From positions 744,001 through 808,000 of the forward strand of contig NW_026570252.1 in NCBI RefSeq assembly GCF_019649055.1: DNA of 64,000 nt, read 5' to 3'. Numbering within the stretch: the first letter of the stretch is position 1; the number at the start of each line of letters is the position of its first letter. Source of the stretch: Paramacrobiotus metropolitanus. Taxonomy: Eukaryota; Tardigrada; Eutardigrada; Parachela; Macrobiotidae. Positions 1 to 10,840 of the stretch are shown one piece after another. Under the pieces are notes generated by a model, which saw only the letters and a list, made by a program, of their open reading frames with translations, searched no databases and was not told the origin of the DNA. Position numbers and translations under genes: made by a program.

Positions 1-1435
1 ACTCGTTCCCCTTAAGGGTTGTGTGCACTGGACAGTAGCGGTAGCTCGGTCACTAGTTCAACTAACGGGATCTAAGCATTGGACAGTAATTGTAGCTCAG
101 TCAATCGTTCCACTAAAGGGCTGTGTGCGCTGGACAGTAGTCGTAGCTCGGTCACTAGTTCACCTAACGGGCTCTGTGCACTGGACAGTAGTGGTAGCTC
201 GGTCACTCGTTCAAGTAAATGGCTGTGTGCACTGGACTGTAGTGGTAGTTCAGTCACTAGTTCATCTAACGGGCTCTGTGCACTGGACATTATTGGTAGC
301 TCGGTCACCCATCTACCTAACGGGATCTAAGCACTGGACAGTAATGGTAGCTCTGTCACTCGTTCCCCTTAAGGGTTGTGTGCACTGGACAGTAGCGGTA
401 GCTCAGTCACTAGTTCATCTAACGGGCTCTGTGCACTGGATAGTAGTGGTAGCTCGGTCACTCGTTCAAGTAAATGGCTGTGTGCACTGGACTGTAGTGG
501 TAGTTCAGTCACTAGTTCATCTAACGGGCTCTGTTCAAGTAAATGGTTGTGCACTGGACGGTAGCGGTAGCTCGGTTACTAGTTCACCTAACGGGCTGTG
601 TGCACTGGACATTATTTGTAGCTCGGTCACCCATCTAACTAACGGGATCTAAGCACAGGACAGTAATGGTAGCTCAGTCACTCGTTCCCCTTAAGGGTTG
701 TGTGCTCTGGACAGTAGTTGTAGCTCGGTCACTAGTTCACCTAACGGGCTCTGTGCACTGGACAGTAGCGGTAGCTCGGTCACTCGTTCAAGTAAATGGC
801 TGTGTGCACTGGACTGTAGTGGTAGTTCAGTCACTAGTTCATCTAACGGGCTCTGTGCACTGGACATTATTGGTAGCTCGGTCACCCATCTACCTAACGG
901 GATCTAAGCACTGGACAGTAATGGTAGCTCTGTCACTCGTTCCCCTTAAGGGTTGTGTGCACTGGACAGTAGCGGTAGCTCAGTCACTAGTTCATCTAAC
1001 GGGCTCTGTGCACTGGATAGTAGTGGTAGCTCGGTCACTCGTTCAAGTAAATGGCTGTGTGCACTGGACTGTAGTAGCTCAGTCACTAGTTCATCTAACG
1101 GGCTCTGTGCATTGGACATTATTGGTAGCTCGGTCACCCATCTACCTAACGGGATCTAAGCACTGGACAGTAATGGTAGCTCTGTCACTCGTTCCCTTAA
1201 GGGTTGTGTGCACTGGACAGTAGCGGTAGCTCAGTCACTAGTTCATCTAACGGGCTCTGTGCACTGGATAGTAGTGGTAGCTCGGTCACTCGTTCAAGTA
1301 AATGGCTGTGTGCACTGGACTGTAGTGGTAGCTCAGTCACTAGTTCATCTAACGGGCTCTGTGCACTGGACATTATTGGTAGCTCGGTCATTCGTGCAAG
1401 TAAATGGCTGTGTGCACTGGACTGTAGTGGTAGCT
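1..1435. repeat. 51-bp satellite array, left block
   Basis: Tandem monomers of 51 bp run from the window edge. Each has a core reading roughly TGTGCACTGGACAGTAGTGG followed by a TAGCTCGGTCACT stretch and a variable join. Several monomer variants alternate (joins such as CCCTTAAGGG, CATCTACCTAACGG and TTCAAGTAAATGG), which gives a higher-order unit of about 5 monomers (252-255 bp). Because 51 is divisible by 3 and the monomers have few stops, long frames are open on both strands; they encode only a 17-residue repeat. I read this as satellite DNA, not a gene. The array continues beyond position 1. Confidence 0.95.
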
Positions 1436-1850
1436 CAGCTTCGCCTCCGCGTTTCTTGGATCACCTTCGCCTCTGTAGCTCAGCTTCGCCTCCGCGTTTC
1501 TTGGGTTCTAAACTCCACGGCCGGTTTGCGGATTGTTAACTTAAAATGGATCAGTTTATCAGCTAACCCCTTAAACAGAATGGATAAATCCGAAAAGCCC
1601 GAAAACAAAAATTATATAAGGAAATAGATGTTTTAGCTTCGTGCACTCGAGTGCAATTACTTTGACTTTACAGGTATTTTTATATAAATTTTCGTAGCGA
1701 AAACCATCCGAATCTAATCAACCACGAGAGTACTACATTACAAACTAAAAGGAAGCTCAGACTTGGACACTGGTGCCAGTTTGATCACAAAATAACAACT
1801 TAGCGAGCTCAGTATCTTTTCAGTAATTGCAGTTTGGTTATACGTTCACC
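1436..1850. other. non-satellite interruption of the array
   Basis: The satellite stops inside a monomer at about 1436. Next comes a short duplicated motif built on CTTCGCCTCCGCGTTTCTTGG (about 1438 and 1486), then about 300 bp of unique AT-rich DNA. The satellite resumes through a degenerate monomer (about 1800-1850). No gene is visible here. It could be an old insertion or a junction between two array blocks. Confidence 0.6.
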
Positions 1851-4800
1851 TAACGGGCTCTATGAACTGGACAGTGGACAGTATTGGTAGCTCGGTCACC
1901 CATCTATCTAATGGACTCCGTGCACTGGACATTAGTGGTAGCTCGGTCACGCGTTCCACTAAAGGGCTGTGTGCACTGGACTGTAGTGGTAGCTCGGTCA
2001 CTAGTTCACCTAACGGGCTCTGTGCACTGGACATTATTGGTAGCTCGGTCACCCATCTACCTAACGGTATCTAAGCACTGGACAGTAATGGTAGTTCAGT
2101 CACTCGTTCTCCTTAAGGGTTATTTGCACTGGACGGTAGTGGTAGCTCGGTCACTAGTTCACCTAACGGGATCTAAGCATTGGACAGTAATTGTAGCTCA
2201 GTCACTCGTTCCACTAAAGGGCTGTGTGCACTGGACTGTAGTGGTAGCTCGGTTACTAGTTCACCTAACGGGCTGTGTGCACTGGACATTATTTGTAGCT
2301 CGGTCACCCATCTAACTAACGGGATCTAAGCACTGGACAGTAATGGTAGCTCAGTCACTCGTTCCCTTAAGGGTTGTGTGCTCTGGACAGTAGTTGTAGC
2401 TCGGTCACTAGTTCACCTAACGGGCTCTGTGCACTGGACAGTAGCGGTAGCTCGGTTACTAGTTCACCTAACGGGATCTAAGCATTGGACAGTAATTGTA
2501 GCTCAGTCAATCGTTCCACTAAAGGGCTGTGTGCGCTGGACAGTAGTCGTAGCTCGGTCACTAGTTCACCTAACGGGCTCTGTGCACTGGACAGTAGTGG
2601 TAGCTCGGTCACTCGTTCAAGTAAATGGCTGTGTGCACTGGACTGTAGTGGTAGTTCAGTCACTAGTTCATCTAACGGGCTCTGTTCAAGTAAATGGTTG
2701 TGTGCACTGGACAGTAGCGGTAGCTCGGTTACTAGTTCACCTAACGGGCTGTGTGCACTGGACATTATTTGTAGCTCGGTCACCCATCTAACTAACGGGA
2801 TCTAAGCACTGGACAGTAATGGTAGCTCAGTCACTCGTTCAAGTAAATGGCTGTGTGCACTGGACTGTAGTGGTAGCTCAGTCACTAGTTCATCTAACGG
2901 GCTAGGTGCATTGGACATTATTGGTAGCTCGGTCACCCATCTACCTAACGGGATCTAAGCACTGGACAGTAATGGTAGCTCTGTCACTCGTTCCCCTTAA
3001 GGGTTGTGTGCACTGGACAGTAGCGGTAGCTCGGTTACTAGTTCACCTAACGGGCTGTGTGCACTGGACATTATTTGTAGCTCGGTCACCCATCTAACTA
3101 ACGGGATCTAAGCACTGGACAGTAATGGTAGCTCAGTCACTCGTTCAAGTAAATGGCTGTGTGCACTGGACTGTAGTGGTAGCTCAGTCACTAGTTCATC
3201 TAACGGGCTCTGTGCATTGGACATTATTGGTAGCTCGGTCACCCATCTACCTAACGGGATCTAAGCACTGGACAGTAATGGTAGCTCTGTCACTCGTTCC
3301 CCTTAAGGGTTGTGTGCACTGGACAGTAGCGGTAGCTCAGTCACTAGTTCATCTAACGGGCTCTGTGCACTGGATAGTAGTGGTAGCTCGGTCACTCGTT
3401 CAAGTAAATGGCTGTGTGCACTGGACTGTAGTGGTAGCTCAGTCACTAGTTCATCTAACGGGCTCCGTGCATTGGACATTATTGGTAGCTCGGTCACCCA
3501 TCTACCTAACGGGATCTAAGCAATGGACAGTAATGGTAGCTCTGTCACTCGTTCCCCTTAAGGGTTGTGTGCACTGGACAGTAGCGGTAGCTCAGTCGCT
3601 AGTTCATCTAACGGGCTCTGTGCACTGGATAGTAGTGGTAGCTCGGTCACTCGTTCAAGTAAATGGCTGTGTGCACTGGACTGTAGTGGTAGCTCAGTCA
3701 CTAGTTCATCTAACGGGCTCTGTGCACTGGACATTATTGGTAGCTCGGTCATTCGTTCAAGTAAATGGCTGTGTGCACTGGACTGTAGTGGTATCTCAGT
3801 CACTAGTTCATCTAACGGTCTCTGTGCACTGGACATTATTGGTAGCTCGGTCACCCATCTACCTAACGGGATCTAAGCACTGGACAGTAATGGTAGCTCT
3901 GTCATTCGTTCCCCTTAAGGGTTGTGTGCACTGGACAGTAGCGGTAGCTCAGTCACTAGTTCACCTAACGGGCTCTGTGCACTGGACAGTAGTGGTAGCT
4001 CGGTCACTCGTTCAAGTAAACGGCTGTGCACTGGACTGTAGTGGTAGCTCAGTCACTAGTTCATCTAACGGGCTCTGTGCACTGGACATTATTGGTAGCT
4101 CGGTCACCCATCTACCTAACGGGATCTAAGCACTGGACAGTAATGGTAGCTCTGTCACTCGTTCCCTTAAGGGTTGTGTGCACTGGACAGTAGCGGTAGC
4201 TCAGTCACTAGTTCATCTAACGGGCTCTGTGCACTGGATAGTAGTGGTAGCTCGGTCACTCGTTCAAGTAAATGGCTGTGTGCACTGGACTGTAGTGGTA
4301 GCTCAGTCACTAGTTCATCTAACGGGCTCTGTGCACTGGACATTATTGGTAGCTCGGTCACCCATCTACCTAACGGGATCTAAGCACTGGACAGTAATGG
4401 TAGCTCTGTCACTCGTTCCCCTTAAGGGTTGTGTGCACTGGACAGTAGCGGTAGCTCAGTCACTAGTTCATCTAACGGGCTCTGTGCACTGGATAGTAGT
4501 GGTAGCTCGGTCACTCGTTCAAGTAAATGGCTGTGTGCACTGGACTGTAGTGCTAGCTCAGTCACTAGTTCATCTAACGGGCTCTGTGCACTGGACATTA
4601 TTGGTAGCTCGGTCATTCGTTCAAGTAAATGGCTGTGTGCACTGGACTGTAGTGGTAGCTCAGTCACTAGTTCATCTAACGGTCTCTGTGCACTGGACAT
4701 TATTGGTAGCTCGGTCACCCATCTACCTAACGGGATCTAAGCACTGGACAGTAATGGTAGCTCTGTCATTCGTTCCCCTTAAGGGTTGTGTGCACTGGAC

Positions 4801-5455
4801 AGTAGCGGTAGCTCAGTCACTAGTTCACCTAACGGGCTCTGTTCACTGGACAGTAGTGGTAGCTCGGTCACTCGTTCAAGTAAATGGCTGTGTGCACTGG
4901 ACTGTAGTGGTAGCTCAGTCACTAGTTCATCTAACGGGCTCTGTGCACTGGACATTATTGGTAGCTCGGTCACCCATCTACCTAACGGGATCTAAGCACT
5001 GGACAGTAATGGTAGCTCTGTCACTCGTTCCCCTTAAGGGTTGTGTGCACTGGACAGTAGCGGTAGCTCGGTCACTAGTTCAACTAACGGGATCTAAGCA
5101 TTGGACAGTAATTGTAGCTCAGTCACTCGTTCCACTAAAGGGCTGTGTGCACTGGACAGTAGTGGTAGCTCGAATCACTCTTTCACCTAACGGGTTCTGT
5201 GCACTGGACAGTGGTGGTAGCTCGGTCACGCGTTCACTTAATGGGCTGTGTGCACTGGGCTGTAGCGGTAGCTCGGTCACTAGTTCACCTAGCGGGCTCT
5301 GTGCACTGGACAGTATTGGTTGCTCGGTCACCCATCTACCTAGCGGGATCTAAGCACTGGGCAGTAGGGTTATCTCGGTCACTAGTTCACCTAACGGGCT
5401 GTGGGTGCTGGACAGTATTGGTAACTCGGTCACTCACTCTACACCTGCCCAGTAA
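1851..5455. repeat. 51-bp satellite array, right block
   Basis: This is the same 51-bp monomer family. The CCCTTAAGGG-type monomer marks higher-order units: it recurs near 3299, 3554, 3911, 4165, 4420, 4777 and 5031, so spacings are about 255 bp (5 monomers) or 357 bp (7 monomers). The 7-monomer form carries an extra two-monomer block. Homogeneity is high in the middle. The last monomers (after about 5160) diverge, with substitutions and a monomer reading TCGAATCACTCTTTC, as expected at an array edge where homogenisation is weak. Confidence 0.95.
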
Positions 5456-5479
5456 GAAAAATCGCTAGGTGAGTAAGTG

Positions 5480-5542
5480 GCCGAGCTACAACTACTGCCC
5501 AGTGCACACAGTCCATTAGGTGAACGAGTGATCGAGCTTCCA
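5480..5542 (-). repeat. single inverted satellite monomer at the array edge
   Basis: Read on the minus strand, this stretch is one satellite monomer (TCGATCACTCGTTCACCTAA, then a GTGTGCACTGGGCAGTAG core). All other monomers run on the plus strand. It sits about 30 bp beyond the last forward monomer. Confidence 0.8.
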
Positions 5543-5545
5543 AGT

Positions 5546-5990
5546 TATAACGTTGAAACGTTGAAACGGAACGTTGAAATAACGTATAAAAGTGCCAACA
5601 ACCAAAACCGGAAGGCTAAATAAATTCTTATTAATTTTGTGCGTGGTGGTGCACGAAAATAAGTACTGTACGAGATTAATTTATTTATTTAGACTCGTAC
5701 AATTGAATTAATTTTCGGTTTAATTAAGTAGTGTATTTATCAGTTTATGTTAAGTATTGTATTGTATCCAAGCAAATTTTTTCTAAGTCCCAAGGTCACC
5801 TTGAAAGCGGGTTAGATCGCTTTCGGCATCGTGCCGGCACGATTCTGGTCGAACGAATTTAAAAAAGAAAATCATGTCGGCCAGTTCTAGACCAAGGCCG
5901 ATCTACTGGCGTTGTCAGTTTTTCAAAAAAACGGTTTGGTTATGGAGATCTGAAAACTATGGGGCGCCGCACGTAGTATAGATCTTGTAC
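5546..5990. other. intergenic, no gene seen
   Basis: AT-rich DNA with a short local duplication (ACGTTGAAACGTTGAAACGG near 5550). I see no coding frame or conserved motif. Confidence 0.5.

Positions 5991-5992
<2 letters not shown>

Positions 5993-6081
<89 letters not shown>
5993..6081. repeat. TA dinucleotide microsatellite
   Basis: An almost uninterrupted run of alternating T and A of about 85 bp. It is self-complementary, so it can extrude a cruciform and is prone to assembly length error. Confidence 0.97.
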
Positions 6082-6083
<2 letters not shown>

Positions 6084-7054
6084 CAGTTAGTGTTTCTTTA
6101 TTCAGTAATCATTTTGCATTCCCTCTGCAACCTTTAAGGTTCAAGTTGTCCATTTTCAGCATAATGACGGTCACAATCATCGAATTTAGATTCAGGGCGA
6201 TGTTATTGTTAATGTTTGCATTAACTTTAAGAGCAATAATTTGCATTAACTATAAGAGCATTAATTTCACGAAACCTAAGAGACCCACGTCAGTTCTGAC
6301 ACGTATAAAGATACACGAGATAAAAGTGGCGTGACATTTAGAGAAACTACAGGGCTTTACTTTAATACCATACAGGTGGTGGTATCCCGTATCACCAAAC
6401 TGTACATACGGGCACATAATATCTTTTATCGTATAGACATATACAGCTTACCGAGGACATTGCGGCTGTTAAATTCGCTGATCTCGATTAATAGTAAAAA
6501 GATGTTAGCATTCCTCAACGATATGCAAAACTGCAGAAAAAAAGTGTCTGCAATTGCATCATTATCCCGTGAAAACTCGAAATACAAATATTTGTAATTT
6601 CTCTTATATTCTTATTTTTATTTTATGGCGTGCAAAACCATCATCTGCCAACTCATCCGTAAATACTGCACTGTAAAGCCTGTAATTGAGCGAATTTAAC
6701 ATTTAGCTAGTACATTAGTACTTTAAGAGCTGCTCTAGCCGCAGATTGTTTAGGCTGCTAATAGTACTGCGCTTGAATCACTATTAATTTAGACGTTTTA
6801 ATCCTTCTTGCCCATAAATACAGATAAATAAGCCCGGAACGAAAACTTTACACTTAACCGACAGACAAATACCGCGGAATTAAGCTGTGCAGGCAATCAT
6901 ATTCAAAATTTAAAAAAAAAACAACCGAAAAAATACGATGCTAACTAAAAAACACTATACCCTTGCATTCGATCGTCATAAAACTCCCTATATGGCAAAC
7001 AATAAAATTAGTACGAGTACTAAGCCCGACTGTGCGTATACAATTTTAAAGAAA
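6082..7054. other. 3' flank of receptor copy 1, no gene recognised
   Basis: Two plus-strand frames of 62 and 88 codons lie at 6146-6597 but match no domain I recognise and have no clear splice support. The rest is AT-rich. It is the downstream side of the first LBD gene, so part of it is probably that gene's 3' UTR. Confidence 0.4.
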
Positions 7055-9913
7055 TTAGCGTTTCAAGCAGTCTTGAACTAGCGTCCTCAACGGTACGGGA
7101 AACGGAGGCACCGCCTCGTCGACATTTTGATATCTCTGGTGCACTAAGGAGAACAATGGGGTCGCTTCGTTCAGCCTGCGGTAGACAGCAGCTCGTTCCG
7201 TCGGATCGCGGCACCGATGGCCGATCATATACGTCAGGGCATCCGCGTAAAACGTGTGCAGATGACTGAGTAGTGATTTATCAGAAGCGGTGGTCGCCCC
7301 TAAGAAAAACCCGCCACCCGACAATCAAAATCATTGTACGCTTTTGCTGAATTACGCTGAAATACACTGTACATATTTGTAATAACGAATTGCCGAATAA
7401 AATTGTCATTGTTATACAAATTTCAGGAGATACATACGAGGATCAAAAACCGCCATGGCCAGGAGCAGATAGGATTCCGTCAGCGTCAGCCCGATTCCTT
7501 TAAATACAGCGGTGAATTTGTAGCTGAAGCGGACGAATTCGGGATCCAAACCCATAGCCTCCATCCAGTAATCGCCGGCGTGAATTTGTTCGGGACCCGG
7601 CAATGGGTAATAATACTGCCCTTTATGAAAGAACCGCATGTGATGCAGCTGCGAAAAGTAACACCATAATTATGAAGAATAAACATATAATTATCATATA
7701 CAAGCAGTTTGATAACAGGACAGAACAGCTCGTACCAAAGCGGTAATAAACGTTCTCTCCGTCAGTAAAATTTCGCGATCAGCCGAGCTGACGTTCTCGA
7801 AACCAGGTAGCATGGCGAGAAACTGCGCCAGACGGAGTTTGCCATCTTCCAGTTTCTCATGCAGGCGCAGTAGTGCTCGCTGCGGCAGTGTCTGTGGTTG
7901 ATACTGCATGGAAAATTATTAAAAATGATTATTGCAAGATATGTCGGTAATAATTCTGCACGGAGTGCAGTGAAATGTTAAAATGCGTGAAAATAAAATT
8001 ACTACTGATAGATCGTACCGGTATCTGCTGAGCTTCAAGGGCGGACGTCATGAACGCGGTATACACAGCAATCTGGTCTCCGTATGCAATCTCGTACGCC
8101 GCACACACCGCGCCACCGGCTTTCTGCAGCATCACATCGCGAGAATTGCTCATGTTTAAAAATTCCGCGCAATAAAAACTGGACGGTAGAACGGGACGAA
8201 AGGTTGCCGCGACACTCAAGAAGCCCTGAAGATCTGCAAAGAATACGCGTATTAATTGTCAGCCGAAGCCCTGCAGCATGTAAAAGCAGCGCGGACTCCG
8301 ACCGGTTGGAGGGACAGTTTTGCGGAAACCGGGCGGAAAAGTCGCCGGTGTCGGCTGAAAATCCTCGTTGAAATGCCCACGCAGTAGAACCTGCATTTCT
8401 GCTCGGTTCGGCTGGGTTTCCATCGTGTTGGAGCGTGACGCACGATCAGCGGATGGTGGGTCTTCCATGGTGGCTATAATAATTGTTAGTTAAAGCCAAA
8501 TTAATGATCTCGGTGTGCTCGTATTTTCTCGTACGGACTTTCGAAGTATCTACAGGGTTATCGCGCCAAGTGTGGACAGTTGCGTAAAATAAATTAAGAA
8601 ATATTCCTGTAAATCGTTTTGGTGCATGTTTTGCTTTTTCTAGTGTAACTTTTTCTTGCAAATTCAGTGATACCAAAATTGGTATTTGTTGACGTGTCCG
8701 GAAGTAGTCAGGTGGTGTTTAAGGTTAGGGGGTAGCGGTCAATTTTTTAATGGTTATGACGACCCCTCTCAGAAATTCAGTAATGAATGTTTTTGCGTTA
8801 GTTTTCAGTGAACTATCAAGTGCTTTAAAAGGTCGTTGTTACCGGCTAGCAAAACATTCTAGCACGATCACTGCTCGTCGTGAGTTCAAAACAAGATGTA
8901 CCTCCCATAGACTCGTATGTTAAAACCTACATTTCGAAGAATGTTGTTGCCTGGATCCCTGGTTGTGTTGGACGAGATGTTAGTGGTTTAACGGAAGTTC
9001 GAAAGAAACCATTAGAACACCATGGTATTACTTGATGGTTCTCAATCGTCCAACATTTTTAAAATATTGCTGATTGAACGTGAATATTTCTCGTTAAGCA
9101 GCGCAATTTTTCGGAAAATAATGAAAACTGTCCACACTTAGCCCGATAACCCTGTATTTGTATACTTGCAGTAAGTGAATAACGCGGTCGTAGTTAATGG
9201 TATACTTGCACTTAATTTTATTTCCCACTAATTAATTTCTGTCGTACTCGTAATGATGTACGAGTAGGACCGTTCTTAATGTGAGTTACTTGACCATCGC
9301 AACTGATTCTGCTGTTTGCCAGCGACATTTGGGCAGCGAACCGGTCGCTGTGGACGCTTCCTCGTCCTCCATATTATACAAGACTGCAGTACGTACATCT
9401 CTCAGTTTCATTCCCTTTTTATGAATATAACCGGAGCGCAGTTTTTACACGGTAGTCACAATTTTTAAAATCAGTTAACTTATTTTGATATTATTTGCGT
9501 TGTAAAAAGCAGTGAGTAAACACTGGCCCGCGCTGCGATAAATAATTTCTGCACTCGCTTTTGTCTGGTGGTGACTGCAGTGCAGTGCGGGCTCGCGTGG
9601 CGGCGATCGAGTGTTCCGTCACTCATTTTTTTACAAGGCAAATAACTTCGAATTCTGAAATTCTCATGTACTCTGTAAAAGATACGCTCTGTTTAATTAA
9701 CTGGGTACAGAAACCGGAAGGTAATCGGTTTGTGGAAGTTGTGAGTCAAGCTGTCCAGTTGAACGATTCAGTTTCCATATGGCTCGGCTAAGCGAGTGTG
9801 TAATAGTTTCTTAATTTTCTGCCGAATAAGATACTATCGAACCACTGAATACTGTCCACTGAATTACTCCGCTTGGATCGTTTCCGTGCGCCATGCCCGT
9901 CTGACTCCTCCAT
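7055..9913 (-). CDS. nuclear-receptor LBD-only protein, unit 1 (intact)
   Basis: Six coding exons on the minus strand: 9853-9913, 8303-8473, 8019-8233, 7736-7903, 7438-7648 and 7055-7299. They join in frame to 356 residues, with intron phases 1,1,0,0,1 and GT-AG borders. Exon 1 gives a basic start (RKRSKRS) that could be a nuclear localisation signal. Exon 4 carries the helix 3-5 signature of nuclear receptors near residues 177-196 (FLAMLPGFENVSSADREILL, compare the family pattern FAKxxPGFxxLxxxDQxxLL). Exon 5 has the helix 7-9 segment GLTLTESYLLLAMAVFDPR. Exon 6 holds helices 10-12 and ends in LVQDCLKR, like an AF-2 core with Asp in place of Glu. No C4 zinc finger is present in any exon or nearby, so DNA binding is not expected. 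The role is inferred to be ligand sensing or co-regulation by dimerisation, as in NR0 receptors. Ligand and partner are unknown. Confidence 0.8.
8553..9154. mobile_element. Tc1/mariner-like non-autonomous element in intron 1 of unit 1
   Basis: Inverted termini start CAGGGTTATCGCGCCAAGTG on the left; the right end, reverse-complemented, reads CAGGGTTATCGGGCTAAGTG. They match over about 30 bp and are flanked by TA on both sides (8551-8552 and 9155-9156). The corresponding place in unit 3 (about 26862-26880) lacks the insert, an empty-site confirmation. The interior is 0.5 kb with no intact transposase. Confidence 0.85.
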
Positions 9914-10225
9914 CGAAATAATATAATTGCATTTAGCTTTCTAAAAACTCAATCCCCGAATATTGTAAACGCATCCTGCAGGAAATGGCCCGATACATAA
10001 AACATGGTAGACAATTCTTGTGAATAAAGCTGCAAAATGTGTGTGGAACTGCGCAGGAGGAGTTTCCACAGATTACACAGGAATAATATACCGATAAAAG
10101 ATGTTGACGACATCCGCGCTCGAACGTTGAGACACGAAATCTTGAAGAAATAATTTCTTATCGTTAGGTAATGCGTGCGATGTACTCTGTATATAACAGT
10201 ATGTACTGTGTGAGTGAATACAAGA

Positions 10226-10240
10226 CGCTGGAGGCATTTT
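10226..10240 (-). promoter_or_regulatory. conserved upstream block of unit 1 with upstream ATG
   Basis: The plus-strand motif CGCTGGAGGCATTTT lies 313 bp upstream of the unit 1 start codon. Equivalents stand upstream of all eight units (19458, 28983, 38318, 45227, 47643, 56239 and 60097). On the minus strand it reads AAAATGCCTCCAGCG, so five of the eight copies also carry an upstream ATG. It may be a promoter or 5' leader element, but the role is not proven. Confidence 0.5.
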
Positions 10241-10757
10241 GCGTTCCTCGTGGTATCGCAAACGCTGAAAGCTGCCGCATCGGTTACACTGTCTGTGCAG
10301 GTTTGGGGGAAAATAATCGATAAAAATGCACTTACGGATAAGACACCGGAGTGGCTGCAGTTGTCTGCCGGGTGTGGGCGCTAATCTTTCCTACATATAC
10401 TGCAAAAATAACCAAGCCATGATTCATATTTCCATTTGCGGAATTAATTGCCAGTATTAATTTTCTCGAGAATCGTCGGTCGTTTTACTAGGAATGTCGC
10501 ACTGTGTACAGTGTACACGATCCAAAAAATAACGAAGATTAAAATGTACAGCAATAAAAAATTATGCCGGATTCGACTTCCATTTCCACGTACATAATTC
10601 GCAACCCTGGAGTTCTGTTGGTATGTCATAATACATGTATTGGTCCGTTCACCATTAAATGTGTTTTTTGTCACTGTTGTGCATTTGTACCTGCACAGGC
10701 TGCACTGTACCTGTTTTGTGCAAACTAAAATTCCAAAGAACCTTATACAAAACAAGC

Positions 10758-10813
10758 GTACCAGTGTTTTGTTATACTCGTATTATAATACGAGTATAAC
10801 AAAACATTGGTAC
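10758..10813. repeat. 56-bp near-perfect palindrome
   Basis: Two 28-bp arms with no spacer, centred at TATTA/TAATA, differ at only one pair. The arms begin GTACCA and contain GTTTTGTTATACTCGTA. It lies 27 bp before the 5' LTR of the element at 10841-12121. It could extrude as a cruciform or be a minimal fold-back insertion. Confidence 0.93.
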
Positions 10814-10840
10814 GGTTGTCCTTGCTTGGTACATTGGTAT

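Noticed and set aside
23-5353. Many long open frames on both strands in the satellite (up to 391 codons)
   Set aside because: They arise because the 51-bp monomer keeps frame and has few stops. All encode the same 17-residue repeat in several frames at once, with no start or domain support.
1-5455. CRISPR-like repeat-spacer pattern
   Set aside because: Monomers are contiguous variants of one sequence without unique spacers, and the genome is eukaryotic.
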